From: F23-D06 sp045132055
GTDB lineage: Bacteria; Bacteroidota; Bacteroidia; Bacteroidales; WCHB1-69
Assembly (NCBI GenBank): GCA_045132055.1
Contig: JBGURP010000007.1
Span: 186,001 to 250,000 of the forward strand
Direction: 5' to 3'
Length of the DNA stretch: 64,000 bases
Shown: positions 15,492-23,181 of the stretch, in pieces
Position numbering within the stretch: position 1 is the first letter of the stretch
How the letters are laid out: the number at the start of each line of letters is the position of its first letter
Notes under the pieces: model-generated
What the model was told of the DNA's origin: nothing
What the model saw: the letters and a program-made list of their open reading frames with translations, nothing else
The model's database searches: none
Program-made: the position numbers and the translations under genes

Positions 15492-18364
15492 TATCGGATA
15501 AGCGTGAATGTACCCGTCACAGCCGGCTGACCGTTGCCACGCAGGTCATCCATTTGTGTCCAATGGTGAATGTAGTACACATACACCCCCGATGGCATCT
15601 CTATGCCATTCGGGTCGCGGCCATCCCAGCCTTCGGCGGGGTTAGAGGACTTGAACATAAGTCTGCCAGCCCGATCGTAAATAAGCATCAGGTATTTAGC
15701 CATTTCAACACCCTCATAAACGGGTTTGAAAACATCATTAAGGCCGTCATCATTGGGGGTGAAAGCATTCGGCATCACGAAGGAAACTGGCACATATACG
15801 CGAACATGCTCGGTCACGGAGTCCCGGCATTCAAATTCATTGGTGCCGGCAAGGGTAATGTCATACGAGCCCACATGGACAAAATCATGGGAAACAGTGT
15901 GCTGGTTCTCCACAATGTTATTTTCTGGATTGTACCGGTCGTTGAAATTCCACACGATGTCATAATCAGGATCGCAGTTGGTATGGCAAGTAAGGGTTCC
16001 AACGCCATGCTCAATAACCACCTCCTCAGGAGAATAGGTGAATGAAAGTTCCGGAAGCGGGTTCACCTTCACCGTGATAGTGTCCATGGTGAAGCATTCC
16101 TCATCATCAGGATGCACGGCCTTGACCACATAATCAGCGGTTGCCGCAGGACGCACTACCAGCACATCGCTCTCGAGCCCATTGGCCCAACGCAGAATAT
16201 AGGAGGGTGAGTCCACTGCTGCTACCAAACGCGCCATATCGCCGAGACAAATCACGGTATCGCCCGTAATAACAGGAACGGCCATGGTGTCCACATTGAC
16301 GACAGTCTTGGCAGTACGTTGGCAGTTGTTGTCAAAAATAACCTTCAATTCATATTCTTGGGTTGAGCGAGCCACCAAGCTCAAAGTGTCACTCGTGTCG
16401 GTGGTGCTCCAATAATAGTCTTGTGGATGGATATCTGTTGTATCTCCGAAAACAGGCTTAAGCGTAACCGTTTTCCCTGGGCACACGGTAAGTGTATCCA
16501 AGGCTAAATCAGGCACTTCCACACTCACATGAACCGTATCATACAAGTCGAACGAGTTATTACCTGCATTGGTGAAGTGGTATTTGATAATGTAATCTGT
16601 GGTTTGCTGCGGATCCACTGCCAGTTTTTTCGAGTGACCTATGGACGTGGAATCAGAGACAGTGTTCTCGAACCATTCGATGGTGGCATCTTCGTCCATC
16701 GGGGTGATGGGGGTGAAACGCCAAGCTTCGCTCTGATTCTGCTGAACAGACCAACTTGTCATGTCCCTGCCAGGAGCAATTAATATTTGCGAAGAAGTGC
16801 TGTTCTGGAGGCCAATAATTCCTTCGTTATTGTTGCTAGGTCCATTAGTACTGGCACAGCATTGTCTTTTCTTGACAAAAATGTCAATAATGTTCGTACC
16901 TTCATACAGCACCATCTGGTACGTACATTTATTGGAATTATTACCAAATTCAGGAATCTCATTAAAGTTAAACACAAATGTACGGCAAGGATAACTTCCC
17001 AAAACATCTCTATACACCCAACCAGTACCCGTACTGATATCAATATCTTCAAAGACGCCGTAAATGGAATTCTTATAGCAATGGGGAGTGTTTGCATCTG
17101 GTGTTCCTCCCGACGCAGTGGGCGTGGAATATGGTGGTGTTGCTGCAGGTGGCGAGTATTTGTAAACGCAACCCGTCAAAGCTGTACGGGGAGTAAACGA
17201 TATAATACCATTTGTACCCGGGTAAACTATGGAATAATTTTTCCCGAAAAAGGAAAATTGAAATGGCAACTCCACTGATGCCAACCATTTGTCATCATAT
17301 GAAGCGCTTACTTGTGTACCCGCATTAAATTCATACGGATGCAAATTAAACGGGATTTGTCGCACCGTATAGTCATTGGTGTATCTTCCCGTAGCTGTCA
17401 CTTTGGCAGACAGGATAATCGGCACGCCGCAAGTATGGATAATCGAATCTGGCAAAGATGGAAAGTCGTCTCCATTTTCATCCTGAATAACCACCTCAGG
17501 ACAGGCAGATCCGTCGGGGCTCTCAAACAGCTCCGGCACGCAAGTAATGGTCGCATCCCAACCCGGTTTGCTGGCATCCCCACTTCCGGGGACATACTCT
17601 ACACTCAAGGTGTGTCCGGACGAGAAAAAGACAGGAGGCTTGTTGCCAAGAGTAGGATCCACCGTAGTTGAGTGGAACTGTCCTATCAATCGCGTTCCTG
17701 GCTGCCCATATTTTCCATCATAAATCTTCATCACGCCAGCGACATTAAATGACACAAACTCCATCTTGACATGCGAATTAGGCGAGGAAAAATTACAATG
17801 GTATGTTCCCGTTGCATTGATATTCCCATTGGGGCCGCCGGAATCATAGAATTTCACATAACACGAGTTGGTCTCAACACCATGACCATCATCCAAGTTA
17901 AGCCATAGTGTCGTCGGCGATGTAACCTCCACATAGGCACGCGCCACCCATCCCGACTTCAAAAGACCGTAATCGTCGATACTGTCGGAATGGAAAACAA
18001 AAGTTAAAAAACCTGTTGTCGATGTGATATCCTCAGGGGACGAAACCGAATTGTATGCTCCTACAAGATTGCTCTCCGTACATTCCTGTCCATCAAAAAC
18101 AAACAAGCTGTCACCATAGCCCATGGCAAAATCATCAAAAATCATCCATAACTGACCCGGTTCACTCAACCCGTTTCGTATTGTAAGCGTATCCCGTATT
18201 CCGAGCCCAAAATTTCCTGTATAACCCGGATCATAAAAATAAACGGCTTCTTCGTACACACTTTGCAGTGATGGGCCATTGCCCATGATGATCGGTTGTT
18301 GGGCAAAAGATATGCCCAAGCCCAGGAAGGCACTTAAAGCCAAAAAGAAAAATAATCTTTTCAT
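15491..18364 (-). CDS. Large secreted multidomain protein with T9SS type B (CHU_C) sorting domain
   Basis: 957 residues: signal peptide (1-21, ISFAQ), two CUB-like modules (about 22-155 and 156-285, the second with DSGGPNGNINATGTYHC), a nidogen-like region (about 320-555, with LPFQFSFFGKNY), Ig-like segments (560-775) and a PKD domain (about 775-860). It ends in a gliding-motility-associated C-terminal domain with MPNAFTPNDDGLNDVFKP and FTLIR. That terminal domain is the type B sorting signal recognised by the type IX secretion system, so the protein should be secreted and probably attached to the cell surface or released. It starts 10 nt after the mini T9SS gene at 18375-18815 and overlaps DUF4292. 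The ligand is unknown. Confidence 0.88.
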   Translation of the reverse strand: MKRLFFFLALSAFLGLGISFAQQPIIMGNGPSLQSVYEEAVYFYDPGYTGNFGLGIRDTLTIRNGLSEPGQLWMIFDDFAMGYGDSLFVFDGQECTESNLVGAYNSVSSPEDITSTTGFLTFVFHSDSIDDYGLLKSGWVARAYVEVTSPTTLWLNLDDGHGVETNSCYVKFYDSGGPNGNINATGTYHCNFSSPNSHVKMEFVSFNVAGVMKIYDGKYGQPGTRLIGQFHSTTVDPTLGNKPPVFFSSGHTLSVEYVPGSGDASKPGWDATITCVPELFESPDGSACPEVVIQDENGDDFPSLPDSIIHTCGVPIILSAKVTATGRYTNDYTVRQIPFNLHPYEFNAGTQVSASYDDKWLASVELPFQFSFFGKNYSIVYPGTNGIISFTPRTALTGCVYKYSPPAATPPYSTPTASGGTPDANTPHCYKNSIYGVFEDIDISTGTGWVYRDVLGSYPCRTFVFNFNEIPEFGNNSNKCTYQMVLYEGTNIIDIFVKKRQCCASTNGPSNNNEGIIGLQNSTSSQILIAPGRDMTSWSVQQNQSEAWRFTPITPMDEDATIEWFENTVSDSTSIGHSKKLAVDPQQTTDYIIKYHFTNAGNNSFDLYDTVHVSVEVPDLALDTLTVCPGKTVTLKPVFGDTTDIHPQDYYWSTTDTSDTLSLVARSTQEYELKVIFDNNCQRTAKTVVNVDTMAVPVITGDTVICLGDMARLVAAVDSPSYILRWANGLESDVLVVRPAATADYVVKAVHPDDEECFTMDTITVKVNPLPELSFTYSPEEVVIEHGVGTLTCHTNCDPDYDIVWNFNDRYNPENNIVENQHTVSHDFVHVGSYDITLAGTNEFECRDSVTEHVRVYVPVSFVMPNAFTPNDDGLNDVFKPVYEGVEMAKYLMLIYDRAGRLMFKSSNPAEGWDGRDPNGIEMPSGVYVYYIHHWTQMDDLRGNGQPAVTGTFTLIR

Positions 18365-18374
18365 TGTGCAAAAA

Positions 18375-18815
18375 TTAACGAATCAGCACTACATTACCAG
18401 TTCTCACCTCCAAGGCATCTTTGCTCACTGTCTCTGCTGCCTTGTTCCGGTTTCTGAGCTTGTACTTAATCACGTACGTATAGACTCCCGCCGGGCACAG
18501 CGTGCCGTTTTTGTCCTTACCGTCCCAATATGCAGTTGGATTGTAGGTTTTGAACAACACGTTCCCGTATCGGTCGCAAATCATCATGAAGAAAGTGGAA
18601 AACGTCTCCTCTGGTGTCAATTCATACTTCAACATGAAGTACTCATTGATACCGTCACAATTCGGGGTGAAAGCATTGGGCACATAGAATGGCACAGTAT
18701 CACCGACCGTCACGCCCACTTCGTTAGGGGACGCCGAAACAACACTATTATCTGATGCGGCAAAAGTCATAAAGCCAGCCAGCACGAAAACGTATAAGAA
18801 GACAATCTTTTTCAT
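18375..18815 (-). CDS. Minimal T9SS type B protein (signal peptide plus sorting domain only)
   Basis: 146 residues made of a signal peptide (1-19), a spacer of about 25 residues and a complete CHU_C sorting domain (VPNAFTPNCDGINEYF near 47, then WDGKDKNGTLCPAGVYTYVI and the terminal VVLIR). No cargo domain fits in front of it. The frame is intact at both ends, with its own ATG, so it is not an obvious truncation of the neighbour, whose sorting domain differs in sequence. It could be an anchor-domain decoy, a structural surface subunit or a degenerate paralogue. A weak -7-like TATTTTG lies at 18863-18869. Confidence 0.85.
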   Translation of the reverse strand: MKKIVFLYVFVLAGFMTFAASDNSVVSASPNEVGVTVGDTVPFYVPNAFTPNCDGINEYFMLKYELTPEETFSTFFMMICDRYGNVLFKTYNPTAYWDGKDKNGTLCPAGVYTYVIKYKLRNRNKAAETVSKDALEVRTGNVVLIR

Positions 18816-18878
18816 CTTAGAAATTTATGTAAATATATAACGAATGTGTTTCTATTATGTTGCAAAATAATGATTTTT

Positions 18879-20003
18879 TCATCTCTTCATAGCCTCCACT
18901 ACCACCTCGGCAGCCTTGGCTGAAGCAGAACCATCGCCAAGCAGGGCATACAACTTCCGGTAATCCTCTTTCATGGAGTCTATACAGGCCACGTCTTCGG
19001 TTATCTTCTCCAATTCCTTCTTAAGATGGAATGTATTGAAGTCGTGCTGGATGAGTTCTGTCACCACTTGCTTGTCCATGATCAAATTAGGCAGGGAGAT
19101 AAAATGAATACCAGTAATCAATTGTCTTGCAATAAAATATGAAAGCTCACTACCCGCATAGCAAACCACCTGCGGGGTACCGATCATGGCTGCCTCCAGC
19201 GTTGCCGTACCGGATGCCACCACTGCAGCCTTGGCATTGGCCAGCAAAGGATATGCGCTGCCACTTACCATCTTAACCGGACTCTTCCTGATAATCTTCT
19301 CGTATAAACTCCTGGACTGCCAATCCACCACGGATACCACAAACTGATACTGTGGAAACAAAGGAACCATCTTCAGCATTTGCGGTAGTATGGCTTTGAT
19401 TTCCTGCTTGCGACTGCCGGGCAACAGGGCAATGATCTCACGCTCATCCAAATCGTGCTGTTGGCGGAAGCCAAGCACCTCCGGGCTATCGTGCAAATCC
19501 TTGCTCACGGCATCCAGCAACGGGTGGCCCACATAGTGAACATCCATGCCGTTTTTAGCATAGAAATCCTTCTCAAAAGGCAAAATCACCATCATTTCAT
19601 CCACATATTTCCGAATCTTCTTGATTCTGCCCTTCTTCCACGCCCAAATCTGCGGTGAAATGTAATAGATAACTTTGAAGCCTTGCTCTTTGGCAAATTT
19701 CGCCATGCGCAGGTTGAAGCCCGGATAGTCCACCAGAATCACCACGTCCGGTTCATAAAGAAGCATGTCCACCTGACAGATGCGCATGTTGCGGAATATG
19801 GTATTCAGGTGAGTGAAAACCTCCCAGAAACCCATGAAGGCGAGCTCCTTGTAATGTTTTACAACGTCGCCGCCGGCTTGTTCCATGAGGTCGCCACCCC
19901 AGCAGCGGAAATCCGCCTGCAGGTCACGCTCCTTCAGGGCCTTCATGAGATTGGACGCGTGCAAGTCGCCTGACGCCTCGCCGGCAATGATGTAGTATTT
20001 CAT
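18879..20003 (-). CDS. lpxB: Lipid-A-disaccharide synthase
   Basis: GT19 glycosyltransferase that joins UDP-2,3-diacylglucosamine and lipid X to make the lipid A disaccharide on the cytoplasmic face of the inner membrane. The 374 residues show the N-terminal IAGEASGDLHASNL motif, VDYPGFNLRMAKF, YYISPQIWAWKKGR, LLPGSRKQEI and the C-terminal ASGTATLEAAMIGTPQVVCY nucleotide-sugar site. It starts 2 nt after the yqeY stop and heads the envelope part of this transcription unit. Confidence 0.96.
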   Translation of the reverse strand: MKYYIIAGEASGDLHASNLMKALKERDLQADFRCWGGDLMEQAGGDVVKHYKELAFMGFWEVFTHLNTIFRNMRICQVDMLLYEPDVVILVDYPGFNLRMAKFAKEQGFKVIYYISPQIWAWKKGRIKKIRKYVDEMMVILPFEKDFYAKNGMDVHYVGHPLLDAVSKDLHDSPEVLGFRQQHDLDEREIIALLPGSRKQEIKAILPQMLKMVPLFPQYQFVVSVVDWQSRSLYEKIIRKSPVKMVSGSAYPLLANAKAAVVASGTATLEAAMIGTPQVVCYAGSELSYFIARQLITGIHFISLPNLIMDKQVVTELIQHDFNTFHLKKELEKITEDVACIDSMKEDYRKLYALLGDGSASAKAAEVVVEAMKR

Positions 20004-20005
20004 GA

Positions 20006-20455
20006 CTATGAGAGCAAGCGTTTCACGATGTCGGAGACCATCTTGTTGTCAGCCTTGCCGGCAAACACCTTGGTGGCCTGGCCCATCACTTTGCCCATGT
20101 CTTTCATGCCGCTGAAACCGTTGTCGGCGATAATCTGCTTGAGAGCAGCCTCCACCTCCTCTGCGGACATCATTTGCGGCAGATAGGTAGAGATGATATC
20201 CAGCTGGAACTTCTCCTCCTGATAGAGGTCTTCGCGATTCTGCTGCTTGTACATCTCTGCAGAATCCTGACGTTGCTTCACCAGCTGTTTCAAAATCTTG
20301 ATTTCACCCTCTTCGCTAATTTCATCGGCGGCACCCTTTTGGGTTTTGGCCAACAAAATAGCGGACTTAATGGCTCTCAAAGCATTGAGTTTATCTTTTT
20401 CCTTGGCCAACATGGCAGCCTTGATATCGTCGTTAATTCTTTGTTCCAGATTCAT
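20006..20455 (-). CDS. GatB/YqeY domain protein
   Basis: 149 residues covering the whole YqeY family: LEQRINDDIKAAMLAKEKDKLNALRAIKSAI at the N-terminus and the C-terminal helical domain ending SDIVKRLLS, which matches the tRNA-binding tail domain of GatB. Free-standing YqeY proteins are proposed to act on tRNA or amidotransferase function, but this is not firmly shown. It is the first gene of the minus-strand unit leading to tRNA-Leu and has a consensus -7 box at 20482-20489. Confidence 0.9.
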   Translation of the reverse strand: MNLEQRINDDIKAAMLAKEKDKLNALRAIKSAILLAKTQKGAADEISEEGEIKILKQLVKQRQDSAEMYKQQNREDLYQEEKFQLDIISTYLPQMMSAEEVEAALKQIIADNGFSGMKDMGKVMGQATKVFAGKADNKMVSDIVKRLLS

Positions 20456-20481
20456 AGCAGTAAGATTTATATTGTTGGCTG

Positions 20482-20489
20482 CAAAGATA
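20482..20489 (-). promoter_or_regulatory. TATCTTTG -7 box for the yqeY-lpxB unit
   Basis: Minus-strand TATCTTTG 26 nt upstream of the yqeY ATG. It is the best candidate promoter for the whole yqeY-to-tRNA-Leu unit. Confidence 0.65.
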
Positions 20490-20530
20490 CAAAAAAGAGT
20501 TTAGAGTTGAGAGTGTAGGGTTTAGAGAAT

Positions 20531-20576
20531 TAAAGGGTAAATGAGGTGAAAGGGGAGAAGGAGGTACATGGGGTGA
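20531..20576. repeat. GAGGTGAAAGGGGAGAAGGAG simple repeat
   Basis: The same purine-rich family as at 2637 and 4629, in the divergent region between yqeY and the unknown gene at 20727. Confidence 0.55.
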
Positions 20577-20650
20577 ATGTGCAATGAGTAATGGGGAATT
20601 AGAAATGATGGGGATTCTTTATGGGCATCGGAGATGTCCAACATTGGTGG

Positions 20651-20670
20651 CCCCGCACGGAAGTGCGGGG
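20651..20670. other. Perfect hairpin CCCCGCAC-GGAA-GTGCGGGG
   Basis: An 8-bp GC-rich stem with a 4-base loop, centred about 40 bp upstream of the -7 box at 20701. It has no T-run, so it is not a standard terminator. Its position near the expected -33 element makes an operator or insulating hairpin possible. Confidence 0.6.
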
Positions 20671-20700
20671 ATATATAAAAAAGATAACAAAGAAAAAACG

Positions 20701-20708
20701 TATTTTTG
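20701..20708 (+). promoter_or_regulatory. TATTTTTG -7 box for the gene at 20727
   Basis: TATTTTTG 18 nt before the ATG. An in-frame TTG at 20706 lies inside the box and is rejected as the start. Confidence 0.7.
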
Positions 20709-20726
20709 CCGTCTGGTTTCATTATT

Positions 20727-23042
20727 ATGACATCTCGTGGAAGAAATATCACATTGGTGGTGGCCGGTGCGCTTATAGCACTGGCCGTTTGCCTCTTTAC
20801 ATTCGGCAGGCGCACGCAGGTGGTGGAAAGCATCAAGAAGCACACTGCCGCGCTGGCGAAGAAAGAGTACATCCCTGACCAGCATGTGAATATGGAAAAC
20901 ACGATGGCCTTCCAGCAAGCCGACTCTCTGTACAACACGTTCCGTAAGCATTTCCGGATGCACTACCAGACCATCGGAACAGCCACATTTCCAGACAGCA
21001 GCCGTATCATCCTCATCGCGGAGCCGGCCCCGTTCTTCGAGCTCGACAGCTTGGAGAAAATCTGCGCCAAGTTCACACACCAAACCGTGCAAAAGCATTT
21101 CAAGATAGGCTACGATGGCCGCATCACCGACCTGCTCATCCTGCTGGGCAACGCCACTACCGAAAACCTCAACAACCTGACCGACAAGCTGTCGGAACAG
21201 CTTTATCTTTCTGATTACAAGCCCAACACTTTGGACTTAACCTCCGACAAGAAGCGCGGCTATTTCACCCGGGAAAACCTCGACTACCAAATCTCCTTGG
21301 CCGAGTTCGACGACTGGTTTTTCCAAGCAGCGGAAGAGTTTATTGACGACAAAGACACCTCCAAGACCTTGACCATCAACAAGATGTTCAAGCAGAAACG
21401 CAAGGGCGTCTTTTTCAGCAAAGCGCCTGGATTAGTGGCCTGGAGCATCCGGCGCAACAGCGACCTCATCAACCAAGTACGTGATATCCGCCAATTCGCC
21501 TTAGACGCAGATTTGATTCTGGGCGCACTGCGCGACAGCAGCACGCTGGTCATCATCGGGCGCGAGCGCGAAGCCCCGCTGGAGGTGCTGCCTCCGTTGC
21601 GCGTGGAAACCGTGCTGCTCATTGCCAGCATCAGCGCCAAGGAGCTGTCGCAGAGCCTTGACATCAACGACTGCATGGCCGGCAAGATGGGTGACGGCCG
21701 CGACTGGTGTCCCACCTACCTCAGCCGCGAGCTGGAAAATACCGAATTGGGTCACCTGCTCACCATTACGGACGTGTTGCTCAAAGATTGGTCGGAGAGC
21801 GGCAATATCCAGGAAGCATGCTATCACTACCCTTCCCCAGGCTACTTTCCTTTTGACAAACCGCTGTTCCAGAAACTCAGCATCAACCAGCTGGTCTATA
21901 ACTGGAACACCGCCAACACCATGTACGCCATAGACCTGCCAGAGCATACCATCTACACGCTGAACCGCACGGGTGCGCTGCCTGTCTCCTACTTCAACTC
22001 GCAGGAGTCGCACCAGAGCATCGGCAGCCGTTATGAGTGGCAGGCCGGCAACTACTTCGCCCATTGCGGCAACACCGACATCGCCCGCGTGGTGCAATAC
22101 ACTGCCCTGTACCAGCTGTTTATGGACAATGGCATCCACTACAAGGGCAAGCTGCTGCACGCGGCTTTCCCAGGGAACAAACCCTATCTTTTGGCCAAGC
22201 CCTGCCGTAATCTGCTGGACATATTCAAAAACATGGACAATACCAGAATCGAGCAGTTTGCCGACACACTGGCCCGCATCCATTTTGACGCTTACGGGCT
22301 AAAGCAGGTAAACAAGCAACTAGCCGACAATGAGAACCGCTACAACTTCACTTACACGGAAGAAAACCGCCGCGACATTTATCAGGATGTCAACCAGCGG
22401 CAGAAGCAGATGCTCATCAACGAAATGCAGAGCGTAAAAAGCATGCTGAAGAGCCTATCGGAAGAGGATTACGGCAAGTTGGTGCGTTATTTGGCTTACC
22501 CGCGCGGTACGACCATCAACAGTCAAGAGAGCTACCGGCGCATGCTACAGGCCCGAAAGGTCAACGATCTGCTGCGCACCATCGGCAAGAACAACCTCAA
22601 GCTCATCGGCGTGGATTTAGCGCAAGTAAAGGACTATTTTGTGGGCAATCTGAGCAAGAGCGGCGGACGCTATCTGAAAACGCCATCGGTTATCGTTACT
22701 TACAATGACATGGTAACCACGGGCGGGCACAACATTTCCTCGCGCATCAGCCGAGTGGGCAGCACCACGAACTACAAGGCCAGCAGCGGGTCGGGAAGCG
22801 GGGGCGGATATCCAGCGCCCGCGCAGCCGTCAGCCGCCAAGCCTTCTGGTACGCCCAAAGCGACAGGGCCAGCCAAGCCGTCCTCCGGAGGCAGTAAACC
22901 GGCCACAACGGCAATGCCATCGTCCAGCACTGGTAGCCGGAGCACCGCACCTGCACCCGCACGAAGCGTGCCCAGCAACGGCAGCGTGCGCTCCCGGAGC
23001 AGCGTGGTTTCGAGCGCATCCAGAACCACCCGGGGATTCTAG
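20727..23042 (+). CDS. Unknown membrane-anchored protein with low-complexity C-terminal tail
   Basis: 771 residues from the ATG 18 nt after the -7 box. A single TM anchor (about residues 9-27) is followed by a large extracytoplasmic body (30-680) that I do not recognise. It looks like a folded mixed alpha/beta protein, with several charged helical stretches including one rich in Q/K/E near 560-620. The last 90 residues are a Ser/Pro/Gly/Ala/Thr-rich tail ending SRTTRGF, which resembles a flexible wall- or surface-spanning linker and not a sorting domain. The gene stands alone, flanked by divergent yqeY and convergent T9SS gene 23182. A conserved Bacteroidales envelope protein of unknown function is the most that can be said. 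Confidence 0.7.
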   Translation: MTSRGRNITLVVAGALIALAVCLFTFGRRTQVVESIKKHTAALAKKEYIPDQHVNMENTMAFQQADSLYNTFRKHFRMHYQTIGTATFPDSSRIILIAEPAPFFELDSLEKICAKFTHQTVQKHFKIGYDGRITDLLILLGNATTENLNNLTDKLSEQLYLSDYKPNTLDLTSDKKRGYFTRENLDYQISLAEFDDWFFQAAEEFIDDKDTSKTLTINKMFKQKRKGVFFSKAPGLVAWSIRRNSDLINQVRDIRQFALDADLILGALRDSSTLVIIGREREAPLEVLPPLRVETVLLIASISAKELSQSLDINDCMAGKMGDGRDWCPTYLSRELENTELGHLLTITDVLLKDWSESGNIQEACYHYPSPGYFPFDKPLFQKLSINQLVYNWNTANTMYAIDLPEHTIYTLNRTGALPVSYFNSQESHQSIGSRYEWQAGNYFAHCGNTDIARVVQYTALYQLFMDNGIHYKGKLLHAAFPGNKPYLLAKPCRNLLDIFKNMDNTRIEQFADTLARIHFDAYGLKQVNKQLADNENRYNFTYTEENRRDIYQDVNQRQKQMLINEMQSVKSMLKSLSEEDYGKLVRYLAYPRGTTINSQESYRRMLQARKVNDLLRTIGKNNLKLIGVDLAQVKDYFVGNLSKSGGRYLKTPSVIVTYNDMVTTGGHNISSRISRVGSTTNYKASSGSGSGGGYPAPAQPSAAKPSGTPKATGPAKPSSGGSKPATTAMPSSSTGSRSTAPAPARSVPSNGSVRSRSSVVSSASRTTRGF

Positions 23043-23044
23043 TA

Positions 23045-23084
23045 GAGGCGAATAATCATTCGCCTCAAGAATAATCATTCGCCT
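23045..23084. repeat. GAGGCGAAT-AATC-ATTCGCCTC hairpin and partial second copy
   Basis: A 9-bp stem with a 4-base loop starts 2 nt after the stop of the gene at 20727, followed by a half copy (AATAATCATTCGCCTC). The core matches that of the 42-bp palindrome at 12822-12863. It probably acts as the gene's 3' hairpin. Confidence 0.7.
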
Positions 23085-23130
23085 CAAAAAACATTTATCT
23101 CATCAACATTCATTCGCCACTTCAACAAAA

Positions 23131-23158
23131 AAGGGATTCTCCTTTCGGAGAACCCCTT
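23131..23158 (-). terminator. Terminator of the T9SS gene at 23182
   Basis: Read on the minus strand, AAGGGGTTCTCC-GAAA-GGAGAATCCCTT forms a 12-bp stem with one mismatch, followed by a T-run. It is placed 24 bp after the stop of the minus-strand gene. Confidence 0.8.
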
Positions 23159-23181
23159 GATTTGGTTTTATCGATAATCGT

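Noticed and set aside
18375..18815. Frameshifted 5' or 3' part of the neighbouring T9SS gene
   Set aside because: Both genes have complete signal peptides and complete but different sorting domains, so they are two genes.
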